From DATKCJ01 sp035513275 (lineage in GTDB: Bacteria > Verrucomicrobiota > Verrucomicrobiia > Opitutales > Opitutaceae), in NCBI GenBank assembly GCA_035513275.1, contig DATKCJ010000120.1, positions 1 to 5,823 of the forward strand: a stretch of DNA of 5,823 bases, written 5' to 3'. The translations under genes were made by a program, and so were the position numbers. Shown here one piece after another: positions 1-5,823 of the stretch; within the stretch, counting starts at the first letter, position 1, and the number at the start of each line of letters is the position of its first letter. Below the pieces are notes generated by a model. That model worked only from the letters and a program-made list of their open reading frames with translations. It had not been told where the DNA came from and did no database searches.

Positions 1-614
1 AGTGCGGAGAGCCGGTGCTGGAACAGTGTGTGAACCGCACCGTAGAATCCACCGAGCACCACGAACACCACACTTGCGGCCTGCCAGTTGTAGATGACCA
101 GCGCGGCGACGACGAAAAGCAGACTGAGCCCGCGCGCGACCACGCAAGTGACGGGCTCGAGTGCGTTGCTGAAGAATCCCCAAACCTCGTTGAGCAAATC
201 CTTGCCGAGCACCGCGCTGTTGCGTCGCAGGAAGAAAACATAGGGTTGCGCGAGGTAAGCGCGAAAAAGCCGGCCGGACATCGCGGCGAGCACTTGGTAG
301 CAGTAGCGCGTGCGATACCAGAGCGAGAGCATGCCAAGGGCATTGGTCGCGATGATTGCCGCGATCGTGAAAACGCCCGCCGCGAGGATGAACTCGTGAT
401 GACTCTCGAGACCGGCCCACTCGCGGATGCCGCGCAGCAGCGGCTGTCGATCGACCACAGTCGGATCGCCCGCGACAGCGAGGAACGGAAGCACCGAGAA
501 CACACCGACGACCTCGATCAATGCGGCAAAGGCATTGATCGCCACAAGGACCGCAAGCCCGCGCTTCTCGCCCGACGAGAGCAGGCTCAGAAGCTGACGG
601 AGGTAGTTACGCAC
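1..614 (-). CDS. ABC exporter, N-terminal membrane domain (lipid-linked oligosaccharide flippase type), cut by left edge
   Basis: Partial gene: 204 codons from a GTG at 614 run open to the left edge. The N-terminus is a short amphipathic stretch with SSGEKRGL at residues 13-20. A first membrane helix follows, with ALIEVVGVFSVLPFLAVAGDP at about 31-51, the typical opening of PglK/MsbA-like exporters that flip lipid-linked glycans. A second helix lies near 75-98, then a long cytoplasmic helix with RTRYCYQVLAAMSGRLFRAYLAQPYVFFLRRNS (about 101-133), and two hydrophobic helices at about 152-175 and 177-197. The Walker A, signature and Walker B motifs would lie outside the window, so the ATPase part is inferred from the family. 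The GTG is the only plausible start between the upstream in-frame stop at 653-651 and the first helix; no Shine-Dalgarno sequence is seen. The setting, behind a glycosyltransferase and an O-antigen-ligase-like gene, supports export of a lipid-linked oligosaccharide. Family is fairly sure, substrate is not. Confidence 0.8.
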   Translation of the reverse strand, partial: MRNYLRQLLSLLSSGEKRGLAVLVAINAFAALIEVVGVFSVLPFLAVAGDPTVVDRQPLLRGIREWAGLESHHEFILAAGVFTIAAIIATNALGMLSLWYRTRYCYQVLAAMSGRLFRAYLAQPYVFFLRRNSAVLGKDLLNEVWGFFSNALEPVTCVVARGLSLLFVVAALVIYNWQAASVVFVVLGGFYGAVHTLFQHRLSA

Positions 615-623
615 CGAAGAAGA

Positions 624-650
624 GGGAAAGTGAAAGTGAGAGTGAGAGTG
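624..650. repeat. Hexanucleotide repeat in the glycosyltransferase-ABC transporter spacer
   Basis: On the plus strand this is GGGAAA, GTGAAA, GTGAGA, GTGAGA, GTG, a degenerate 6-base tandem repeat filling most of the 36-base spacer between two minus-strand genes. On the coding strand it is a pyrimidine-rich CACTCT/CACTTT run ending nine bases before the GTG start of the ABC transporter, in place of a Shine-Dalgarno sequence. The 13 bases at 632-644 recur in inverted orientation at 5353-5365, at the edge of the other gap. Function unknown. Confidence 0.7.
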
Positions 651-1781
651 TCAGGAGGGAAGCGGACTCAAATGACGCATCCACGGAGGCGGCGGTGGCA
701 TCGCGGCGGCCTCGATCGCGGCGAGACCGTCGAGGAAATGGCGCGCGCCGGCTTCGGGCGTGAGCGCAGCGGCCGCGGCGCGACAACCAACGCGCGACTC
801 TTGCGCGAGCCTGCCCGCTGAGATGCGGCGGCGCAGGATCGACCCCAGCGCGTCCACGTCGCCCGCGGGAAAGATTTCGCCGATCCCGGGGCTTTTGAGC
901 ACGCAGGATGCGCCGCATCGATCGCTGCACACGACGGGCACGCCTGCGGCAAGCGACTCGTTGACGACAACACCCCAGCCGTCCCATCGGCTGGGCAACA
1001 CGAAGAGATCAGCGCCTGCGATGCGCCCGTGAATGTGTTCGGGTGCCACCGGGCCTTGCCACGCAATCCGGTCCGTGATTCCGATCTCCGTCGCGAGGCG
1101 CTTCAGCGAATCCATGAGCGGACCCGAGCCAATCAGGTCAAGCGACCAACCGAGGTCCCTGACCCGTCCAAGCGCATCGAAGAGGATATCGAGTCCCTTG
1201 CGCCGGATGAGCTGCCCTGCGAATGCGATCCGGAACTGTGGCGGGGCGCCCCGCGCGTCTGAGGGCGCTTCGAGTCCACCTTTCGCCGCGACAAAGTAAC
1301 CAAACGGAATGATGCACCCGCGTTCAAAACCGAGTCTCTCGAAGTAGCGGACTCCCGACGTGCCAATCGCAAGCACTCCCGAGATGTGTCGCATGTGCCG
1401 GCCGGCTTTCACGCGATCGCGAACCAGACGCATGATTCCCTTAATGCCATGGACGTCGACCGACTCTGATTGAAGATGGATACGAGCGCCGGTTCGCGAG
1501 AGTTCATAGAATGCGTCGGCGATCACCGGGTGGTGCAGGAATCCTGTAAGCACGTGGGTGTCGTTTCGTCGCGATACCAGGCCTTCGAAGTTCGGGCGTT
1601 CATTGGATCGAACGAGTTTCACCGGTTCGAAATCTTCCGGCTCCCATCCCATGGCGATCCGGTCCGCGGGCATACCCTGCTCCACTGCGCAGACCACTTC
1701 CGAACCCGACGCGGCAGCGATCGCACGCAGAAGGTCCCTCTGGTGAGGCGAAGCGACATTTTGCCAGAAAACGAAAGCCAC
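651..1781 (-). CDS. Glycosyltransferase, GT4 family (GT-B fold)
   Basis: A 376-aa predicted cytoplasmic retaining glycosyltransferase that would move a sugar from a nucleotide-sugar donor to a lipid-linked or other glycan acceptor. The N-terminal acceptor-side domain starts directly with a beta strand, AFVFWQNVASPHQRDLLRAI (residues 2-21). The C-terminal donor domain is typical: FAGQLIRRKGLDIL (187-200), LIGSGP (216-221), WQGPV (241-245), and the core motif SRWDGWGVVVNESLAAGVPVV (264-284). In the usual E-x7-E signature the first acid is Asp267 and the second Glu275. The tail is proline-rich (PPPPP at 362-366). The GTG at 1781 is chosen because it lies just after the stop of the upstream gene and begins at the first core strand; a longer in-frame reading to 1940 translates the neighbouring gene out of frame. 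A weak GGATGGA lies just upstream. Start spacing (11 bases) indicates the same operon. The transferred sugar cannot be told. Confidence 0.9.
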   Translation of the reverse strand: MAFVFWQNVASPHQRDLLRAIAAASGSEVVCAVEQGMPADRIAMGWEPEDFEPVKLVRSNERPNFEGLVSRRNDTHVLTGFLHHPVIADAFYELSRTGARIHLQSESVDVHGIKGIMRLVRDRVKAGRHMRHISGVLAIGTSGVRYFERLGFERGCIIPFGYFVAAKGGLEAPSDARGAPPQFRIAFAGQLIRRKGLDILFDALGRVRDLGWSLDLIGSGPLMDSLKRLATEIGITDRIAWQGPVAPEHIHGRIAGADLFVLPSRWDGWGVVVNESLAAGVPVVCSDRCGASCVLKSPGIGEIFPAGDVDALGSILRRRISAGRLAQESRVGCRAAAAALTPEAGARHFLDGLAAIEAAAMPPPPPWMRHLSPLPS

Positions 1782-1792
1782 GATCCATCCAA

Positions 1793-3262
1793 CTATCGCG
1801 GGGGACGACCGGGCTGGACGACCGGGTCGGTGCAGCGGTCGGCAAGCATGCCGCCAAAGGCGATGAAGAGCCACTCGAGCATCCCGAGTCCACCCATCGC
1901 AAAGAGGTTCATCTCGCCCATGTTGAGCGCGAGCACGCACACGAAGAGGCCGAGGCCATACACGTTGGCCTCCCTCGCGAAGAACAGGATGAAGGATCCA
2001 ATCATCGTGAGGAATGCCAGGGCGCCGATGATGCCGGTTTCCTCGAGGACTGCTGTGGCAATCTGCCCTTTCTCCGTCGGGGAAAACGTCAGCGAAAGAA
2101 GCCCCTTGTCGGCAAACGGATTAGCATAGCCCTGCGCCTCCCATGAGTTTCGACCGAACCCGATGCCAAAAATCGGATGCGCCCTGAAGTTTGCCATCGA
2201 GAGTTCGATCAGTCCGCCGCGCGAACCCATGTAGGCATCCAGGATACCCTGCTGGCTCTCGTCTCCCTTCTCGATAAAAGTTCGCATCCCCTTTGTGATC
2301 ACGCCTCCACCTACGAGCAGACCGGCGAGAACAACCAGCCCTCCAAGCACGATCGCGGGAAGCGCACGGTGGCTGATCGTCCTGTGCACGCGTCGCCTCG
2401 CCGATCCGCCAAACACCGCAAGCAGCGTCACGGCCGTCACAGCGATCATGAACGCCAGTCCGCCGGTGCGGGCCTTGGAGAGGTAGAGCATCACCAAGCC
2501 GACCATGAAAGTCGCGACCGCGATCCACCGGACCTGGTATTTCGAGAAGAAAATCGTGACGAACAAGAAAGTGCAGAGCAAAGCCGCGACCGTACCAAAG
2601 CTCTGTGCGTGACCCAGGATTCCCATGAACCCTCCCAGCCACTCCGCGCTGACCTCGACATAGTCCCCGGCTTCGGCGATCTCGAGCTGGCGCATCTTCG
2701 AGAAGTAGCCCGCCGGAATCGCGAGGAAGGGAATGCTCAGCCCGAAAATCACAACGCACATCGCGAGCAGCCAGATGAAGAGACGATCCCGGGAGACCGT
2801 GTTGAACGCCGCTCCGGCGAAAATCGCAGTCACGCCGAATGCGAACGCGAAGAGCTTGAGGTAGCCGACGGGACTCGTGGGATTCGCGATGAAGTTCGTG
2901 ATCAATGCGAGACTGCAGAAGATGTGCAGATACCGGATCGGCTGGACCTCGTGGACGTTGCCGCCCCTCACAAGCACCGAGAGGAAGATCCGGCCACAGG
3001 CAGCAAAGAACACCGCCCATCGGAACATCAGCAACTGTGGCGACTGCAATTGAATCACCGGGTTGATGTAAATCAGCAGGAACAGAATCGAGAGCGCCTG
3101 AACTGCGAAGAGTGTGCTGCGCAGCGCGAGCACCGTGAGAACCACCAGGACGGCAATCACCGCATATTGATGGATCGCGCACACACCGATCATCGCGCTG
3201 ATCAGGAGGCAGTCCTTGAGCAGCACCTTGTTGGAGATGCGAATGTCGGTAGACCCGGTCAT
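1793..3262 (-). CDS. O-antigen ligase/polymerase-like membrane protein (Wzy_C superfamily)
   Basis: A 489-aa integral inner-membrane protein with roughly 12 to 14 hydrophobic helices (by eye near 13-48, 51-70, 78-98, 111-126, 133-154, 160-184, 208-239, 245-262, 266-286, 300-323, 400-430, 434-473). The family either polymerises lipid-linked repeat units (Wzy) or transfers glycan to lipid A or protein (WaaL and related ligases). Family marks are LSKARTGG at 261-268, a large soluble loop at about 324-398, and in that loop SRGGLIELSMANFRAHPIFGIGFG (347-370), which has the characteristic arginine and the HPxFGxG motif with His362. LEETGIIGALAF at 406-417 starts the helix after the loop, as usual in this superfamily. 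The ATG overlaps the stop of the amidotransferase gene in ATGA, so translation is probably coupled; no clear Shine-Dalgarno sequence is seen. Ligase and polymerase cannot be separated by sequence alone. By eye this gene is less GC-rich than its upstream neighbour (29 of 60 bases in 2521-2580 versus 39 of 60 in 4081-4140), common for Wzy-type genes. Confidence 0.87.
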   Translation of the reverse strand: MTGSTDIRISNKVLLKDCLLISAMIGVCAIHQYAVIAVLVVLTVLALRSTLFAVQALSILFLLIYINPVIQLQSPQLLMFRWAVFFAACGRIFLSVLVRGGNVHEVQPIRYLHIFCSLALITNFIANPTSPVGYLKLFAFAFGVTAIFAGAAFNTVSRDRLFIWLLAMCVVIFGLSIPFLAIPAGYFSKMRQLEIAEAGDYVEVSAEWLGGFMGILGHAQSFGTVAALLCTFLFVTIFFSKYQVRWIAVATFMVGLVMLYLSKARTGGLAFMIAVTAVTLLAVFGGSARRRVHRTISHRALPAIVLGGLVVLAGLLVGGGVITKGMRTFIEKGDESQQGILDAYMGSRGGLIELSMANFRAHPIFGIGFGRNSWEAQGYANPFADKGLLSLTFSPTEKGQIATAVLEETGIIGALAFLTMIGSFILFFAREANVYGLGLFVCVLALNMGEMNLFAMGGLGMLEWLFIAFGGMLADRCTDPVVQPGRPPR

Positions 3263-5151
3263 GAGTTCATCGGTTGCCCAAGGTAACGCCCCAGCGCGAA
3301 GAGCGCCCAGAGGCGGACGGCGAGCTTGCCGGTGTCGGGGCCGGCGAGCTCTTCAAGAAGCGCGCGGGAATCGATCGCGAAGCCGAGCGACGTGCGCAGC
3401 GTGGCGCATGCATCCTCGAATTCGCTGCGAAACCGGCCGAGGATCAACTCGCGGTAATTCAGGATGAATCCTCGCTTTGGAAGAGAGACGAGTTCGCGGT
3501 TCGCCTCGGAGAGCAGCGACGCTAGCATCTGCTTCCCCAATCCATCGCCCGGAGCCTTCACTGAAGCGGGGGCGCCGAGCATGAACTCCATGTAGCGCCG
3601 GCCGAGGTAAGGAACGCGCAGCTCCTGATGGCACGCCATCGTCGCCCAGTCGCAGTCGCGCAGGAGCGTGTTGCGCAGATAGCCCGCAATCTCGGCAGCC
3701 GTGACCTGCGCGACGGTGTCGAGCGCCGCGAATTTTTCGAAATCCAGCATCGGCGCCGGCATGGTGCCGGGCGGGCAGTCCGGCCAAAGTGCACCCATGC
3801 GCGACGGCGTGAGGAAGCGCCGCCTCTCGAGCAATACCTTCCACGCGTCGGGCACGGCCGCGACCATGAGCTTGAGCCGCTCACCCGCCACCTCGCCCCT
3901 GCCCCACCCGAGCACCTCGCCCGCGAGTGAACCGACAGATTTCCCAAGCGGACCGAGTGTTGTGACGAGCCGGATAAACCGCGTCAGTTGCGCGGCGTGA
4001 CCGTAGGCGCCGTGCAGCTCGTCGGCGCCTGCGCCCGAGAGCACGACGACGAGGTCCGCCGCGCGCGACGCGCGCGAAACGAGGTATGTGTTGATGCCGT
4101 CGTAGCTCGGCTGGTCCATCGCATCGAGCCCGTCGCCGACCCAGGATGCGAGATCCGCCGACGCGAGTCGCACTGCGGTGTGCCGCACTCCGAGGTTCGC
4201 AGCAGAGCGCGCCGCGACGTCGACCTCGTCGTTAGTCGTCACTTCGCCGCCGAGCGTGAACGCCGTCACGCGCTCGCGATCGTCGCCTGTGAGTTGTTCG
4301 ATGAGGACCGTGGAATCGAGACCTCCTGAGAGGAACACGCCGACGGGCACGTCGGAGACGAGCTGATCGCGAACGGTGTCGCGAAGAATCGCGGCGTGCT
4401 CAGCGTTCCAGTCGCGATCAGAATCTGCGCCCGATGGCGCGAACCACTCGGGCGACCAATAACGCGTTACCGGGATATCTCGAACACTTGGCAGCGCGGC
4501 GCCGTCGAGCGGTAGCTCGCAAAACGCTCCTGCCGGAAACGCGCGGATCGCCTCGAACACGGTCGCCGGTTCCTGGAACGAGCCCAGCCGCAGGAAGTCG
4601 CCCACCGCTTCGCGGTCGAGCGTGCGCGCGACCATGCCCGAACGCATGAGTGCTCGCACTTCCGATGCAAACGCGATGCCGCCGTCCGCGGTGTTGGCGA
4701 CATAGAGCGGCTTGATGCCCGTGTGGCCGCGAGCAAGCACGAGCCGGCGACGCGGGCGGTCATAGACCGCAACGGCAAACATGCCATCGCACTTCGCGAA
4801 CACCGCCGGGCCCCACTCCGCGTAGCCCTTGAGGAGCACCTCGGTGTCGCCTGTGCCGCGAAACTCCCATCCGCGCGACGCAAGCTCGGCGCGCAGCTCG
4901 CGGTAGTTGTAGATCTCCCCGTTGAAACTGAGCGCGAACTTCGCTCCGCCGCGCTCGAGCACCATCGGCTGTGCGCCCGCCTCGGTGAGATCGAGGATCT
5001 TCAGACGCGTGTGCGCGAAGTGTAGCGTGCGTCCGCCGGCCTCGGGTGCCCTCCACAAGCCGTTCGCGTCCGGTCCGCGGTGCTCGAGCGCGCCAAGCCA
5101 CGGAGCCGGATCAAATGGCGCCGAGCCGAAGTAGCCTGCTATGCCGCACAT
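3259..5151 (-). CDS. asnB: Glutamine-dependent amidotransferase, asparagine synthetase B-like
   Basis: A 630-aa cytoplasmic class II amidotransferase. The N-terminal glutaminase domain starts MCGIAGYFG, with Cys2 the nucleophile after Met removal, and has EHRGPD (23-28), HTRLKILDL (47-55), SFNGEIYN (75-82) and GTGDTEVLL (99-107). The C-terminal ATP-dependent domain has the PP-loop SGGLDS (275-280), DQPSYDGINTYLVSR (346-360), LSGAGADELHGAY (371-383) and LPKRGF (557-562). The family forms asparagine from aspartate, ATP and glutamine; homologues in polysaccharide loci are thought to amidate acidic sugars. Two conserved aspartates read as glycine: the RDxxGxKPLY motif is RGHTGIKPLY (Gly142), and the PFLD motif is PYLG (Gly517). 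The length is near that of polysaccharide-associated AsnB proteins. The ATG gives Cys2 at once, so the start is certain, although the bases before it are pyrimidine-rich and hold no Shine-Dalgarno sequence. The 3' end overlaps the ligase-like gene by ATGA. It is the first gene of the operon after a 221-base gap. Family is sure; the true amide acceptor is unknown. Confidence 0.93.
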   Translation of the reverse strand: MCGIAGYFGSAPFDPAPWLGALEHRGPDANGLWRAPEAGGRTLHFAHTRLKILDLTEAGAQPMVLERGGAKFALSFNGEIYNYRELRAELASRGWEFRGTGDTEVLLKGYAEWGPAVFAKCDGMFAVAVYDRPRRRLVLARGHTGIKPLYVANTADGGIAFASEVRALMRSGMVARTLDREAVGDFLRLGSFQEPATVFEAIRAFPAGAFCELPLDGAALPSVRDIPVTRYWSPEWFAPSGADSDRDWNAEHAAILRDTVRDQLVSDVPVGVFLSGGLDSTVLIEQLTGDDRERVTAFTLGGEVTTNDEVDVAARSAANLGVRHTAVRLASADLASWVGDGLDAMDQPSYDGINTYLVSRASRAADLVVVLSGAGADELHGAYGHAAQLTRFIRLVTTLGPLGKSVGSLAGEVLGWGRGEVAGERLKLMVAAVPDAWKVLLERRRFLTPSRMGALWPDCPPGTMPAPMLDFEKFAALDTVAQVTAAEIAGYLRNTLLRDCDWATMACHQELRVPYLGRRYMEFMLGAPASVKAPGDGLGKQMLASLLSEANRELVSLPKRGFILNYRELILGRFRSEFEDACATLRTSLGFAIDSRALLEELAGPDTGKLAVRLWALFALGRYLGQPMNS

Positions 5152-5159
5152 GGGGAGGA

Positions 5160-5206
5160 GAGACTAAGAGACCACGGGACTACGGGACCACTGACCATGG
5201 GACCAA
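5160..5206. repeat. Degenerate 8-base-period tandem array upstream of the amidotransferase gene
   Basis: Plus-strand units GAGACTA (5160), GAGACCA (5168), GGGACTA (5176), GGGACCA (5184), CTGACCA (5191) and GGGACCA (5199) start 8, 8, 8, 7 and 8 bases apart, with consensus GRGACYA plus one spacer base. On the coding strand this is a string of TGGTCCC/TAGTCTC units ending eight bases before the ATG of the amidotransferase, so it would form most of the proximal 5' leader. It is far too short-period for a CRISPR array. Function unknown. Confidence 0.75.
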
Positions 5207-5226
5207 GGAAGTGCTTCCAAGCGGTG

Positions 5227-5342
5227 CGAAGCTCCGAGCTCCAACATCCAAGCTCCAGTGAATCACAAAGCCACAAACTCCCAATTCGATGCTTCGTGAT
5301 TGAAGTTTCATTGGATGTTGGAGGTTGGATGTTGGAGCTTCG
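5227..5342. repeat. Imperfect long inverted repeat with internal direct repeats
   Basis: The left arm 5237-5257 pairs with the right arm 5319-5339 at 20 of 21 positions, including 15 perfect bases (AGCTCCAACATCCAA against TTGGATGTTGGAGCT). An inner stem, 5261-5270 with 5292-5301, pairs at 9 of 10. CGAAGCTCC at 5227-5235 can instead pair with GGAGCTTCG at 5334-5342, so two outer pairings compete. The right arm also holds a direct repeat, 5311-5324 and 5325-5338, with 13 of 14 identical. It sits between a gene that ends at 5373 and the amidotransferase start. It resembles a repeat-derived palindromic element (REP/MITE-like); as RNA it could form a hairpin after the upstream stop, but no U-tract follows, so it is not called a terminator. 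Confidence 0.7.
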
Positions 5343-5372
5343 ATGGCAGACCCACTCTCACTTTCCACCTCA

Positions 5373-5823
5373 TCAGAGCCTCGCGTGCGGCACGCGCACG
5401 CGGTCGAGCGCGGAGCGGCCGTGCATGAGTGCCACGGGCGTTTGCGCGCCGATTGCGACGAGCTGGGGCAGCAGGTATAGTCCGCCTGCAACGGCCAGGG
5501 CGATGCCGATGCCACCGAAGAGTTTCGCGAAAACGAGAGACAACAACGGCACCAGCACGAACATCCACGCGAGCCGGCTGAACATCTGCGCGAGCGTGAC
5601 GCCGAGCAGGACGGAAAACAGGCCCACCTGCCACGAGACGAGCAGCCCCGTCGCCCCGGCGATGTAGAACAACGGACCGACGACGATCAGCTCCTCGTCG
5701 TGCCAGATCGACTGGAACAACACGCCGATTGCAACCACGCCGGCCTGGACCACGAGCAGGAGCGTGCCGAGCCCGCTGACTCCCGTCTCGGCTGTGATCG
5801 CCAGCTCGCGCAGCACCCAGACG
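5373..5823 (-). CDS. Unidentified multi-pass membrane protein, C-terminal part, cut by right edge
   Basis: A reading frame open to the right edge gives 149 or more residues ending in TGA at 5375-5373. A GTG at 5816 could be read as a start, but the frame continues upstream (Val-Trp), so a start outside the window is more likely. The visible part has about four to five hydrophobic segments: near GLGTLLLVVQAGVVAIGVLF, then ELIVVGPLFYIAGATGLLV, VGLFSVLLGVTLAQMFSRLAWMFVLVPLLSLVFA and GIGIALAVAGGLYLLPQLVAIGA. The tail is short and basic (HGRSALDRVRVPHARL). I do not recognise a family motif. Its orientation matches the polysaccharide genes, but the 221-base repeat-bearing gap makes membership of the same transcript uncertain. 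A polysaccharide-related membrane function is possible by location only. Coding is supported by the long hydrophobic pattern and the continuous frame. Confidence 0.7.
   Translation of the reverse strand, partial: VWVLRELAITAETGVSGLGTLLLVVQAGVVAIGVLFQSIWHDEELIVVGPLFYIAGATGLLVSWQVGLFSVLLGVTLAQMFSRLAWMFVLVPLLSLVFAKLFGGIGIALAVAGGLYLLPQLVAIGAQTPVALMHGRSALDRVRVPHARL

Noticed and set aside
15..821. Plus-strand reading frame (268 aa) at the left end
   Set aside because: It is antisense to the ABC transporter and the end of the glycosyltransferase gene, with a charged low-complexity composition and no family resemblance.
1782..1940. N-terminal extension of the glycosyltransferase to an ATG at 1940
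   Set aside because: The added residues are an arginine-rich translation of the ligase-like gene in another frame; the GTG at 1781 begins exactly at the first core strand.
2121..3182. Minus-strand 353-aa frame within the ligase-like gene
   Set aside because: It is the same strand in a shifted frame, without domain signal. The overlapping frame has clear Wzy_C motifs and helices.
2177..3286. Long plus-strand reading frame (369 aa) antisense to the ligase-like gene
   Set aside because: It is extremely rich in charged residues (E, R, D, H), as expected from the antisense of a hydrophobic protein gene in GC-rich DNA. It has no recognisable domain, and the minus-strand gene is clear.
5160..5206. 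Possible CRISPR array
   Set aside because: The units are 7-8 bases long with single-base spacers; there are no 25-40 base repeats with unique spacers and no cas genes.
5207..5218. Small palindrome GGAAGTGCTTCC as a terminator or operator
   Set aside because: It is a 5-base stem with a 2-base loop and no U-tract; such palindromes are expected by chance.
5152..5372. Promoter for the amidotransferase operon
   Set aside because: A promoter is expected in this gap, but no convincing -35/-10 pair was found on the minus strand by eye.
5080..5667. Plus-strand 195-aa frame across the right-hand gap
   Set aside because: It crosses the repeat array and the inverted repeat, is antisense to two genes at its ends and resembles no protein.

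Overview
The window is a stretch of a cell-surface polysaccharide locus from a GC-rich bacterium. All five genes that can be supported lie on the minus strand and are transcribed from right to left; both outermost genes are cut by the window edges. The sequence alone does not identify the organism. High GC, weak or absent Shine-Dalgarno sequences and short-period degenerate repeats in the gaps remind me of Verrucomicrobiota/Opitutales-type genomes, but this is a low-confidence impression.

Layout in order of transcription: (1) 5823-5373, the C-terminal part of an unidentified multi-pass membrane protein. (2) 5372-5152, a 221-base gap with an imperfect long inverted repeat and an 8-base-period tandem array that runs almost to the next start codon. 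(3) 5151-3259, a complete glutamine-dependent, asparagine-synthetase-like amidotransferase of 630 aa. (4) 3262-1793, an O-antigen ligase/polymerase-like (Wzy_C superfamily) membrane protein of 489 aa, overlapping gene 3 by ATGA. (5) 1781-651, a GT4-type glycosyltransferase of 376 aa, starting 11 bases after gene 4 ends. (6) 650-615, a short spacer mostly filled by a hexanucleotide repeat. (7) 614-1, the N-terminal 204 residues of an ABC exporter of the lipid-linked-oligosaccharide flippase type (PglK/MsbA-like); its ATPase domain lies beyond the left edge.

The tight spacing from gene 3 to the ABC transporter indicates one operon. A coherent inferred role: the glycosyltransferase adds a sugar to a lipid-linked glycan, the amidotransferase amidates an acidic sugar or supplies asparagine, the ABC transporter flips the lipid-linked glycan across the inner membrane, and the Wzy/WaaL-like protein polymerises it or transfers it to an acceptor. 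No CRISPR array, tRNA, rRNA or insertion sequence was seen. Nothing here is clearly a new system; the best leads are the intergenic repeats and two aspartate-to-glycine changes in conserved motifs of the amidotransferase.
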